Below, in pieces: positions 13,881 through 23,407 of a stretch of DNA of 64,000 bases (position 1 is its first letter; each line of letters starts with the position of its first letter). The translations under genes and the position numbers were made by a program. This DNA is from Copromyces sp. CBS 386.78. Its lineage: Eukaryota > Ascomycota > Sordariomycetes > Sordariales > Sordariaceae. The stretch is taken from the NCBI GenBank assembly GCA_030685235.1, contig MU839131.1:1-64000 (forward strand). The letters run 5' to 3'. The notes beneath the pieces were generated by a model. That model was given only the letters and a program-made list of their open reading frames with translations, did no database searches and was not told the DNA's origin.

Positions 13881-16800
13881 TCAAACAAACTCATAGCTCT
13901 GCTCGCTCCTAGCATCGTCATCCCACTCCCCGTCACTCTCCTTTCCGTCCTTCTTCAGCACTGCCTCCTGCTCATCCTCTTTCCCATCATCCTTCTTCTG
14001 CTCCTTCACATCCTCTTCCTCCTCAACCACCTCTTTACAAGCAACCCCCACAGCGTTCCCCTCACTCCTTGAATCAGCCGCCCAAATCTCCACCACCGCC
14101 CTCTTCACACTCTCCGGCACATTGTTCCCAAGCCTCCACAACCTCTCCACCCTCTCCTTCACCGACCCCTGATCGCTCTTGGTAACCAAGTCGTAAATAA
14201 TCTGCTTCATCGGATACTCCATCTCGCACCTGTAGAGCATCTGGTGCAATCTAGCTGGGATATCAACCACGTCCAGCTCGAGGTTCTTGCCGAGGTTGAA
14301 TTCGCGCGCTTTGGCCTCGGGCTGGGGCTTGTCCGACTTTTGCTTCTCGTCCTGGTTTTGGTCTTGGTTGATGCGATCCTCGGCAAACATCATGTGGGCG
14401 TTATTGCCCTGCCTCTGGTACATGGCAAACGGGTTCTCCCTGGCCTTGGTGCCAATGGTACCCAAGTACAGCCTGGTGCTATGCTCAGCATGTGGTTCCG
14501 GTTCGTATCCACGAATGCCACTGGGGTACGCCGAGAGGTTGGGGTTGGGGCGGGGGCGGGTGGCATGTTTGTTGTTGTGGAGTTTCATTTTGTTTATTTT
14601 TTGTCGCAATCGGTCTAGATCCTGTTGAGGGGAACCCCACTGGAGGGGCATGGGGAGAGCACAATGGTCTTCTCCTTCAGCCTCTTCTTCAGAAAAGTTC
14701 GTGTTCATTCCCTTGGTGCAACCCAACAACTCAACCGTCCATTCCCGACGCTCGCCTCGGCCGTTAACCTCAGGCCCGATGGCGAGAATACCTTCCTTCT
14801 GGTTCCAGCGGATCGGGGTGCGGACAAAGGTGGACGGATCAGGGCGGTCGGCCTTGGCCGCTGGCACGGCATCCGTTGGCTCCTCGACCAGCTCAAAGTA
14901 GGCGTCTGCGCCAACGACGAGCTGGATGGTGATCGCTTGTGGCCTGGTGACGCCGTTTTTGTGACGCCCCGGCGATTTGGCCGTGTCCAACGGGATGATG
15001 GTTCCCTCCCTGGCAAAGACTGGAATCTCCGACAGAGGACGGTGGACGTCCACGTAGCGGCCTCCGTCGTAAACAAGGCTGGGATGGCGAATGTCAATGT
15101 ACCTACGGCCTTTGGTGTCCGGGAGCCAGGCGCGGACGCTGCCCATGAGGGTGGACGAATCGTTTGGCGTGGTGATCGGGGCCACGATCAGGTCCGGGCC
15201 AAAGTAGTACTGGTTGGGCACCGTGTAGGCTTCTTCGTCGTCCTTGTGGTTCCAGTACATGGGCTGCATCAGTGGCTCGGACTCGTAGCATGCGCGCACG
15301 TTCATGGTGTAGAGGAAGGGTATGAGGCGGTAGCGAAGTTGCATGTAGTTGGTCATCACCTTGCGGGCTTCGGGCTCGTACAGCCATGGCTCCTTGGAGT
15401 TCCACTGGCTCTTCTCCGAGTGTAGTCGTAGGATGGGCGAGAAGCAGCCGAACTGGACCCAGCGCGCAGTCAGCTCGTTGGAGCGCACACCAGCGTAATG
15501 GCCGCCGATGTCGTGACTCCACCAGCCATAGCCGATGTTGGACGCGGTCGCAGTGAATTCCGGTTGGAAGTGCAACGAGGCCCAGGTGATGAGCGTGTCG
15601 CCAGAGAAGCCAATGGGATAGCGATGGGAACCAGCGCCGGCGTATCGGGAGAAGGTGATGGGAGTCGCAGTGGTTTTGACGTTGCGACGGCTGGTAAGGT
15701 AGTGATAGTGGTTGAGCACCCAGAGGGGGTCAACCCCAGGAATGCGCGATCGGTTGCCCTGTTGCCAGTCGATCCACCAAAAGTCAATACCCTCATCCTC
15801 CAGATTGGCCTTAAGCACGTCAAAGTAAGCATCGAGGAACTTCTTGTCGGTGCAATCAAAGCGAATCGGTTCCTCGTTGGAGGTATCGTGACCCAAGGCC
15901 TCAGCCACAACCTTGTACTGATCCTCAAAGGCACGAATTCCGTCTGCTGGGTGGTCGTTGACAGTGACCTTGAGGCCCATGTTATGGAGATTGTCGAGGA
16001 AGTTCTCTGGGAACGGGAACAAGTCGGGATTCCAGCTATAGCCTGTCCATCCGGAGCCGTACTTGGAAGGAATGTTGACCTTGTGCCAGTCCATGTCGAT
16101 GACGGCAACACTGAGCGGGATAGTCTCATTTGCGAACCTCTTCATGACCGCTAGGTATTCCTTGTCCGAGTAGGCATGGTATCTGGACCACCAGTTTCCG
16201 AGCGCCCATCGAGGAAGCAACGGCTGGCCGCCCGACAGACGGTAAAAGTCCTTGATGGCAGCTTTGTGATCCCCGTGGTATGCAAAGAGATAGCCATCCT
16301 TGCGGCCGGGTTTCCTGGTGGCGATCCAACCGTCTTCGAACAGCATCGAGGCGCTGTCATCAAGCACGGCATATGCCTTGCGCGACAAGACACCCGGCTC
16401 GAGAGGGATGCGCCCGTCGGCCCGGTCCAGAGTTCTTGCAGTGCCGCCTAGATCGCCATAGCTCTTGCCGTCGTAGTGCCAGACATCATTGCCAGCCTTG
16501 ATCGTGAGACCGTCAGACGAGAACTCGTTCTTGTCGTAGGTCAGGTGGAAGTATTTGGTGACGATCTCCAATTGGTTTTTCTTGTTGTCGACCTTGAATT
16601 CGGGGGTAGGGAACGACCTGAAGAATGCCGTTGTGGAAGCACGGTCTTCAAAGCCGCCGTCTTCGGACCACTCGAATCGAACAAGCTTGTCGGTGAGAAC
16701 GCTGAAACGATAATGGCCCTTGTGCCCTTGACCTTTGACAACTGATTTCGGGTTCGCGACAGGATCCGCTGTGAAGACGTATCGGCTGGGGACATCGCCT

Positions 16801-18029
16801 TGGGGTTTGTCGGTCTTTTTGGGGGTGGAATATCGACTGGGAAGGTCTTTGGGAGGCTCGATGGTGGCATTGTTGGGGAGCGGCTCGAGTTCCGCCTGTA
16901 GGACGCTCCGGTCAAGGTCGACCTGGTGCTGGGGGTAAGATCGAGAATACGGGCGGCGCTCGCCCATTAGCCTGGTGGGTACGGTACGGAGGTTTCGAAG
17001 TTCTTGGTGAAGATCATCATCAATACGACAGTTGCTGAAATCCTGACTTCGAGTAATGCTAGATACTGCCAGACGTCGTGCCTCGACAAGTTCATCCTGG
17101 AAGTCTTTGAAACGTCTGGGCGGGCTGTTTCGGGGCAGAGGGAGTGGTAGCGGATCTGCTGGAACAGCAAGTGCAGCTCTGGCCCGCGCTTCTAGGTCAA
17201 GATCCAGCGCTTCTTGCTGGAAATCCTGGGCTTTTCGCCGACGCTCTCGATTTTTTGGTGCAAGTTCGTCCATCACCTTGCTCGTCTCCTCCCAATCTTG
17301 TGTCAAAAGGGGAAGTGCAGGTCTGGATAATATGGCGCGCAGATCCAGTCCTCTGTCGGGGTCAGTACGTTCTGCCGTTCCTCGTCTGAGTCGCCTCAAG
17401 TTTGCCTCCAGCAGCGGCGTCATCATGGCCAACATGGATGACAAGGACGTGAAATCTGACTGGCGATTTGTCTCGGATGGGGCCCATGCGAAGGAGTGAC
17501 CATTGTGGGAAAAAGCGCCGGTCATGTTGGTGTCTGGTTTTGACTGGGGCTCTGACTGTGATGATGCCCATGCATACGAATGGCCATTGTGCGAGAAGCT
17601 GTGCTCGGTATGCACGCTTGGGGTTGGAGATGACTGGGAAGAGGTCGCACGGTCTGGCTGACGTTGTTTTGTGACGGGCGGCGCCCAAGCAAAAGTGTGG
17701 CCATTGTGTGAGACAAAGGTGTTTGGCTCGGTTGTTTGCGATGCGCTTGTGGACTCGGGGTGTTGGTTGGGAATCGGAGTTGGCATGACAGTCGTGGTGG
17801 CTGGGCGAAGAGGGGGAACCTCCACCGTGGTGGCTTTCTCGTTTGTTGTTGTGCTTCCATCTGTGGCTCCATCTTTTGTCGGATCATGTAGAATGGCTGC
17901 TACCACAAGTCGAGTGGGAATTCGTGCCGGTGGAGGTTTGGTAACTGGAGGAGCCCAGGCAAAGAAGCTGCCATTGTGCCAGAAGCCATCCTCTGCGGCA
18001 GGTTTCTGCTTCTGGTCGTTGGCGGACAT
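13881..18029 (-). CDS. GH31 family glycoside hydrolase with long repeat-bearing N-terminal extension
   Basis: The frame is open from 18281, but the Met at 18029 (MSANDQKQKP) is preferred. Upstream codons are low-complexity and unlike the rest, and the repeat region begins just after this Met. This gives 1382 residues with no intron or signal peptide. Residues 16-184 hold four copies of an HNG..FAWAP-like motif; residues 190-450 are charged and partly coiled. The GH31 part then follows: an N-terminal beta domain, the (beta/alpha)8 barrel with WWIDWQQG (nucleophile Asp754), HRYPIGFSGDT (acid/base Asp811), GWWSHDIGGH, and the C-terminal beta domains. The C-terminus is acidic and ends YEFV. The family cleaves alpha-glucosides or alpha-xylosides; the substrate cannot be told here. 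Lack of a signal peptide suggests a cytoplasmic enzyme. Confidence 0.88.
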   Translation of the reverse strand: MSANDQKQKPAAEDGFWHNGSFFAWAPPVTKPPPARIPTRLVVAAILHDPTKDGATDGSTTTNEKATTVEVPPLRPATTTVMPTPIPNQHPESTSASQTTEPNTFVSHNGHTFAWAPPVTKQRQPDRATSSQSSPTPSVHTEHSFSHNGHSYAWASSQSEPQSKPDTNMTGAFSHNGHSFAWAPSETNRQSDFTSLSSMLAMMTPLLEANLRRLRRGTAERTDPDRGLDLRAILSRPALPLLTQDWEETSKVMDELAPKNRERRRKAQDFQQEALDLDLEARARAALAVPADPLPLPLPRNSPPRRFKDFQDELVEARRLAVSSITRSQDFSNCRIDDDLHQELRNLRTVPTRLMGERRPYSRSYPQHQVDLDRSVLQAELEPLPNNATIEPPKDLPSRYSTPKKTDKPQGDVPSRYVFTADPVANPKSVVKGQGHKGHYRFSVLTDKLVRFEWSEDGGFEDRASTTAFFRSFPTPEFKVDNKKNQLEIVTKYFHLTYDKNEFSSDGLTIKAGNDVWHYDGKSYGDLGGTARTLDRADGRIPLEPGVLSRKAYAVLDDSASMLFEDGWIATRKPGRKDGYLFAYHGDHKAAIKDFYRLSGGQPLLPRWALGNWWSRYHAYSDKEYLAVMKRFANETIPLSVAVIDMDWHKVNIPSKYGSGWTGYSWNPDLFPFPENFLDNLHNMGLKVTVNDHPADGIRAFEDQYKVVAEALGHDTSNEEPIRFDCTDKKFLDAYFDVLKANLEDEGIDFWWIDWQQGNRSRIPGVDPLWVLNHYHYLTSRRNVKTTATPITFSRYAGAGSHRYPIGFSGDTLITWASLHFQPEFTATASNIGYGWWSHDIGGHYAGVRSNELTARWVQFGCFSPILRLHSEKSQWNSKEPWLYEPEARKVMTNYMQLRYRLIPFLYTMNVRACYESEPLMQPMYWNHKDDEEAYTVPNQYYFGPDLIVAPITTPNDSSTLMGSVRAWLPDTKGRRYIDIRHPSLVYDGGRYVDVHRPLSEIPVFAREGTIIPLDTAKSPGRHKNGVTRPQAITIQLVVGADAYFELVEEPTDAVPAAKADRPDPSTFVRTPIRWNQKEGILAIGPEVNGRGERREWTVELLGCTKGMNTNFSEEEAEGEDHCALPMPLQWGSPQQDLDRLRQKINKMKLHNNKHATRPRPNPNLSAYPSGIRGYEPEPHAEHSTRLYLGTIGTKARENPFAMYQRQGNNAHMMFAEDRINQDQNQDEKQKSDKPQPEAKAREFNLGKNLELDVVDIPARLHQMLYRCEMEYPMKQIIYDLVTKSDQGSVKERVERLWRLGNNVPESVKRAVVEIWAADSRSEGNAVGVACKEVVEEEEDVKEQKKDDGKEDEQEAVLKKDGKESDGEWDDDARSEQSYEFV
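17478..17984 (-). repeat. Four degenerate copies of an HNG-x-x-(F/Y)-A-W-A motif
   Basis: Within the N-terminal extension of the GH31 protein the motif occurs at about residues 16-31 (FWHNGSFFAWAPPVTK), 105-121 (FVSHNGHTFAWAPPVTK), 144-156 (FSHNGHSYAWA) and 173-184 (FSHNGHSFAWAP). Ser/Thr/Pro/Gln-rich linkers separate the copies. Copies 2-4 share SHNGH. The invariant core is HNG-x-x-[FY]-A-W-A. I know of no named domain with this signature. Confidence 0.8.
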
Positions 18030-20214
18030 GGCGGTATGCGATAACACAGAGGGTGTTACTATAGGGCAGTTATAGGTAGTGTAGGTAGGTGTGTCCCGGA
18101 TAGACGGGATCAAAGGTCGGGTAGTAGGGAGAAGCAATGAGGTGGTGGTGTTGAACTTGTAGATTTGATGATGCTGCGAAGGGAACTGGATGAGAGGAGG
18201 AGGAACAGATGAAAGGTCAGAGGGAACAAGACGAACGATGGCCTTGAGCTGGACCATGACCTCGTGGCCCTCACCGTCCACGTAGGTACACTAGCGTTAA
18301 ACCGTTTTGGGGTTACTACTATCTTTGGGCATGTACGTGGCGGTGCCATTGGCCATCATGTGTCTCTAGGACCACCAATAAGGAAGGTGTTGGACAACAG
18401 TGGCTGACAGCTGCCCTGCTGACAGCGAGACGCTGGGTTACCCCAATTACCCCAATTCCAGGCCTCTGTCGCGGTGCGGGGGAAGCGGGCCCCTTCCCCG
18501 CACCTGAGCTCTTATCAGTACCTTATCGAATCGACCCAACGAGCCAAGTCACTTTCACTTCTTCTTCCACTTGACAGCGACGTCAATCTCGATATCGGCA
18601 TCATTTCAGAATACCGGCCCAACACAGCAGTACCGCCCGTTATACCCTCCAGAAAGGACGATATTCAATGCGATGAAGACGGATGAGACCCCTGGCATAT
18701 ATATCTTATGGGTGACCCCGGCCCGGGTTCCGGTCTGGCCGCCGTCTCCGACCTCCAGGTGCTCCGTCTCTCTGTTGGAATGGTTACCCATGGGACCTGA
18801 TTAAGCAAACAGTTCATGAATCCCGACGGATTGTACTATACGTCAGAAAGCATGTTGGCTCGAATGAGGGTTCATGACTGTTCACGCATCTCTTTATTTG
18901 TTGTGTCTCTATGTCTCCCAAGTCTTGATGCTTTCCGTATGCCATCCATCATCCTTGCGACACTTGTGTGTGTCGGTTCAGTAACTGTTCCTTTCCTACG
19001 TCAATCAAACACGGAGGAGTACAACACAAACTTCAGGCTGGGTAGTCATCGTTCGTCATCAAGTCGGGAATATTTATCTTCCATGGAGGTCCTGATGCTG
19101 ATAATCACGAACCATGTCTAGGTTCCTTGGGACACTTGCCAAATCCGATAACCTTCTGTAGAGATACAGGGGTGCCACAAGTGGGCAAGGGTACCTAGGT
19201 ATAGCCTCCACACTCTCCATGACATTGTCCCTTTCTTTCATCATTTCGGGCTTTTCAATTGTCGAGGCCATGTATAAACCAAGTTCATCATACCGCCATC
19301 CAGAAGCCATGAACAACCGTTACAGTTTGGCAATATTGGACTCATAGGTATGGGCAAGTGGTTATCAGGAATAGACTCACAGGATACGAGTCCATAGCCG
19401 ATGCGGCACCGACACTGCAAGCCGCTCGGACTCAATTGACACGAACCACTCCAAATATTTCATCATCACGGCCCCACTGCCGTCACGGTGCCGGACTGCC
19501 GGTGGGATCGGACTCCAGGATGGTGCTGCTCATGCTTTAGATTCTCGGCCGGAGAAAGCCATTGTGCCTCGCCCTCAGTGGAGAGGTCCACGACTATTGA
19601 GCGGTCCATTTCAACGTTCAAGTCCAGAAACCATCATCCTCCATTTTCGAAGCCGAGTCATACCAACAAGATGTGATACACAAGCTATCCAGAAAGGATT
19701 CTCTTATATACCCATACCTTTCACTCCATGGTACTTCAACCTGCCGTCGGCTTGTCACCAAATCCAAGAGATTGTCTTCCACTGCAAACCCTCATGTATC
19801 ATCTGTCCATCACTGGCCTAGTGTCAAAGATGCAGATGCATCAGAAATAGCTCCTTCCCTCTGGCAACTAAAAGTGTCGACTCGATTTAACTGCAACTGT
19901 TCCTTCCCGTCATGGTCACCGCCTTCACCCGGAACCAAACAGCTGGCAGGCACGTACACCTCGACACTGGACCCTCATTGTCCTCTGCTCCACCCTATAT
20001 TTCTCCTTTCGGTCTCAACTTCCTGCCTTGACCCTCCAAAGAACTCTCCTTCGAGACTCCTGCGCGGGCAGATTTTTAAGTCTTGGGTTTCCCGGGCGAT
20101 TTCCAACATCTCTGACTCGACAGAGACCTTTCTTCCTTCCAACAGCCACTCATCACGAGTGTTTGAGCACACTCCCGCGTTGCCTTCACCGGTTCCGATC
20201 AAGAAGAAAGCGCG
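18030..20214. other. Divergent promoter region between GH31 and MFS genes
   Basis: This is a 2.2 kb spacer between divergently transcribed genes. Overlapping short ORFs (for example 19673-20233) lack coding character and run into the MFS start in another frame. It probably holds both promoters and a long MFS 5' leader. A GGTACCTAGGTAT palindromic word lies near 19190-19202. No RNA gene was seen. Confidence 0.5.
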
Positions 20215-22140
20215 ATGGCTGAGCCAGAGGTGAAACAACAACAGACAGGCCCGCGCGAGTCCTCCTCCACGGCCACTGCCACAGACACTCTCACCCGCAA
20301 CTCAACAAACGCTCTCTCGCAGGCGGATCAGCAGGCGAAACAGCCCAAGATTGACGGTGAACAAGGATCTAGCCGCCATGGTCAGGACAATGGTGCCGGC
20401 GAGATGAAGCAAGAGCAACCTGGTCAACCTTCCCAAGCAGCCCCCGAAGGCACACCAGCTCTGCCAGTTCCAACCGAGCCCGCGACGCTCCTGACTGGGG
20501 AACCGCAAAGTGAAGCCCCCGCCATCGAGGAGCCGCCCATCGCACCCAAGCACTCAATTCACTCGACATGGGCCAAGCGCCTCATCATCTTTGCCGCTTC
20601 CATTTCCGCCTTCTTCTCGCCTCTCACAGCCCAGATCTACCTCCCGGCTCTGCCTACCCTGGCTGACGAGTTCAATGTCACCGCAACCAAGGTGAACTTG
20701 ACGGTTACCACGTACATGATCTTCCAAGGCATCACTCCCATGTTTCTGGGTGGATTGGCGGACTCGGCCGGTCGTCGTCCCGCTTACGTTATCTGCTTCG
20801 TCATCTACATCGCGGCCAACATCGGCCTGGCGCTGAGCAAAAACTTGACCAGTCTCCTTGTCCTTCGCATGTTACAAAGCGCAGGATCGAGCACCACTGT
20901 GGCGCTTTGCCAGGCCACCTTGGCCGACATCACCACCAGCGCCGAGCGTGGACACTACATCGGCATCACCTCGATTCCCACCGTCCTAGCTCCCAGTCTG
21001 GGGCCAGTTCTAGGCGGTGTCCTGACCAACTACCTCGGCTGGCGCTGGATCTTCTGGCTTCTAACCATCATGGCCAGCGTCAACCTTTTGGCAATGATCA
21101 TGTTCTTCCCCGAGACCTGCCGCAAGATCGTCGGCGACGGCAGCGGCCGCAAGGACTCGCACTGGATATACTGGACAGGCTGGCAGTTGCTCCGCGACAA
21201 GCTTGCCAGCCGTCAACGCCGCCGGCAGCGAGCGCGTCGTGAAGTCGAGGCCATCTCTAAGGAAGATCCCGCCAACGGCACCCTCCACCGCACCGTTTCC
21301 ATCGCGTCTGCCCCGCGTCAAAAGATCAAACTCCGCCTAGCCCCTCCCAACCTCCTCGAGTCCCTCACACTCCTCTTCCGCGACAAAGAACTTGCCATCC
21401 TCCTCTGCTACTCGGCCATCGTCTTCTCGGGCTTCTACGCCATCGGCACCGCCATGCCGAACCAGCTTCAGACGCTCTACGGGCTCAACGACGTGCAGAT
21501 CGGCCTCATGTACCTCCCCATGGCAGGGGGTTCCATCGTGACGGCCTTTGCTATTGGCAGGGTCATCACGTGGAACTACCACCGCCATGCGCGGCGCCTT
21601 GATATCGTCGTGGACAGGACCCGGCAGGCGGATCTCACTTATTTCCCGATCGAGCGAGCGAGACTGGAGGTGGGACTGCCGCTGCTGGCACTCACCAGCG
21701 CCGTGATCATATCGTGGGGCTGGGCGATGCAGTGGAAAAGCAGTCTGGCGGCGCCGTGTGTTTTGCTGTTCTTGCTGGGCATTGGCATGATTGGGTTTAA
21801 TAACAGCGTCAACACGTTGATTGCGGACATCTACCCTGGCAAGGCCGGGGCGGCGACGGCGGCGAATAATCTGACCAGGTGCTTGCTGGGAGCGGCGAGC
21901 AGTGCGGTTATTCTGCCCATGGTTGATGGGATTGGCAGTGGATGGGCGTATACCATGTTCGGGGTGTTGTATGTGGGGTTCTCGCCGTTGTTGGCGGTTC
22001 TTATGAGGAGGGGTATGAGGTGGAGGGTGGAGGAGAAGTGGAGGGAGGATGCGAAGAAGGAGAGGAAGAGGCAGGAACAGATGGAGCGTGAGAGGGTGAT
22101 GAGGGAGGCGGAGGGGCAGGTGCAGGGCGGTGTGGCTTAG
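20215..22140 (+). CDS. MFS transporter, drug:H+ antiporter-1 type (QDR/DTR-like)
   Basis: A 641-residue single-exon ORF. Residues 1-115 are a hydrophilic, Gln/Glu/Pro-rich cytoplasmic tail. The membrane part starts with a helix at FAASISAFFSPLTAQIYLPA and contains motif A-like GGLADSAGRRP after TM2, RMLQSAGSS in TM4, and motif C-like GPVLGGVLTNYLGWRW in TM5. A basic central loop of about 100 residues separates the two six-helix halves, and a charged Arg/Glu-rich C-terminal tail ends the protein. The layout fits 12-TM DHA1 exporters that expel small molecules at the plasma membrane by proton antiport; QDR/DTR1-type is the nearest group by eye. The substrate is unknown. Confidence 0.9.
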   Translation: MAEPEVKQQQTGPRESSSTATATDTLTRNSTNALSQADQQAKQPKIDGEQGSSRHGQDNGAGEMKQEQPGQPSQAAPEGTPALPVPTEPATLLTGEPQSEAPAIEEPPIAPKHSIHSTWAKRLIIFAASISAFFSPLTAQIYLPALPTLADEFNVTATKVNLTVTTYMIFQGITPMFLGGLADSAGRRPAYVICFVIYIAANIGLALSKNLTSLLVLRMLQSAGSSTTVALCQATLADITTSAERGHYIGITSIPTVLAPSLGPVLGGVLTNYLGWRWIFWLLTIMASVNLLAMIMFFPETCRKIVGDGSGRKDSHWIYWTGWQLLRDKLASRQRRRQRARREVEAISKEDPANGTLHRTVSIASAPRQKIKLRLAPPNLLESLTLLFRDKELAILLCYSAIVFSGFYAIGTAMPNQLQTLYGLNDVQIGLMYLPMAGGSIVTAFAIGRVITWNYHRHARRLDIVVDRTRQADLTYFPIERARLEVGLPLLALTSAVIISWGWAMQWKSSLAAPCVLLFLLGIGMIGFNNSVNTLIADIYPGKAGAATAANNLTRCLLGAASSAVILPMVDGIGSGWAYTMFGVLYVGFSPLLAVLMRRGMRWRVEEKWREDAKKERKRQEQMERERVMREAEGQVQGGVA

Positions 22141-22547
22141 AACTAAGCTTCGACGATGATACCCATTGCTTTCATTGCTTTTCAGCGTAGCATTGCCGCA
22201 TTCTTGGCGTTCGGCCCGAGGACATGGAAAAGACGGCACGGCACGTCTTGGGGAGGTTCAACTGTAAACCGGCATTTCGCACGACTTGACACATATCTGT
22301 GCCATCTTCAGATCCTTTCTGAACGCACTTTGCCTCGGGTATAACTCGGTATCTTGGTATTCAAGAAATCTTAGACAAATCAAGTCAGCAATGTATAAGT
22401 GAGTGACAACCGAACGAACCCCATGTCCCATCTAAAAATAGGGGCCAAGTGGAACCAAAAACAAACAAACAAGCGACTCGGGGAATATGTATGATCCCAG
22501 ACAGAGAGAGCCAACAAAAAAAGTACAAAAAAATGAAAGTTGGAAAT
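22141..22547. other. Spacer between MFS gene and tRNA-Gly
   Basis: It holds the MFS 3' UTR and, next to the tRNA 3' end, A-rich plus-strand runs (22516-22533). These read as T-runs on the tRNA strand and would serve as an RNA polymerase III terminator. Confidence 0.5.
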
Positions 22548-22618
22548 TGCGCCAGCCGCGAATCGAACGCGGGGCCCATCGATGGCAACGATGGATTTTA
22601 CCACTAAACCACTGGCGC
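22548..22618 (-). tRNA. tRNA-Gly(GCC)
   Basis: The reverse complement folds into a standard 71-base cloverleaf including the discriminator base. The acceptor stem pairs GCGCCAG with CTGGCGC. The D-arm contains TGGTTTAGTGGTA, matching the A-box. The anticodon stem CATCG/CGATG closes loop TTGCCAT with anticodon GCC, and the T-arm reads CGCG-TTCGATT-CGCG, matching the B-box. There is no intron, and T-runs follow on the transcribed strand. Confidence 0.96.
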
Positions 22619-23407
22619 TTGTTGATGTCTTTTGGCTTTTGAGGTTGTGTTCATTATTCCACTTTGCAGTCGCTTAACGGCGTGAGAAATGATGGGCCTG
22701 GAAATGTTTGACCAGACCATCGGAATAGCTGAACACGAAAGAGAAGTTAATTGGGAAAAGAGAAACTGAGCACTTGGTACCTATCTTTCAAAAAGACGGA
22801 ATTGTGATACATGTACTCGGTTGGACGGAGATTTGCATTATGACACCGGTCGTGCTCCGTTGATGACGTAGGACATTGTACATGTACATAGGGCGTTTTG
22901 TACAATAGTTCATCCGAACCCAACTGAGGCCTCCGAGTAGAAACGTCTTCATCGCCTGCAATGTCCAGAGTTTGAGACAAATCAATGAGCAATCGAGGAA
23001 CCCAGGCTCAACCATTTCTACATGTCCCGAGCCGAGCGAGAGTCCCGGATGACAGCATTTCCCATTTCCCCACGCGGCCGGCAAAGATGATCCTCATAAG
23101 AACGACCCACCCACCGGCTCCCGTTTCCGAGAACCAGCGGGGGGCCAAACACCTCCGCATCGCCATCCCCGCCTTTAACGACCGGTACTACACGTATGCA
23201 GGGGCCGTAAAGCAACCGAACCTGGCACCATTCCGAATCCAGGAGGTGTCAACCAACGACCCGGCAATCTGTCTCCGGGGTCCATGTCAACATACCCACC
23301 AATTAGATAACCTGCGTCATCCATTGACAGTTGATATATTATGTTTGACGACCTCCAGTCCAACTGTCTTTTGTGAATCATCATCTTCATCATCATCATC
23401 ATCAACC
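22619..23407. other. Promoter and 5' leader of the carboxypeptidase gene
   Basis: The region upstream of the M20 peptidase contains a CAT/ATC trinucleotide microsatellite at about 23378-23404, ending four bases before the chosen ATG. The peptidase frame stays open upstream to 22985, but those codons are not hydrophobic, conserved-looking or needed for any domain, so they are treated as leader. No other gene was seen. Confidence 0.5.

Noticed and set aside
14625..15425. 266-residue plus-strand frame inside the GH31 gene
   Set aside because: It is an antisense shadow of the catalytic region.
18030..18281. N-terminal extension of the GH31 frame by 84 residues
   Set aside because: Low-complexity Thr/Pro-rich codons without motif; it is more likely 5' leader.
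22985..23407. N-terminal extension of the carboxypeptidase frame by 141 residues
   Set aside because: The sequence ahead of MEKGIPMYSP includes a CAT microsatellite and no signal or domain. The membrane anchor falls at the usual place only from the later Met.
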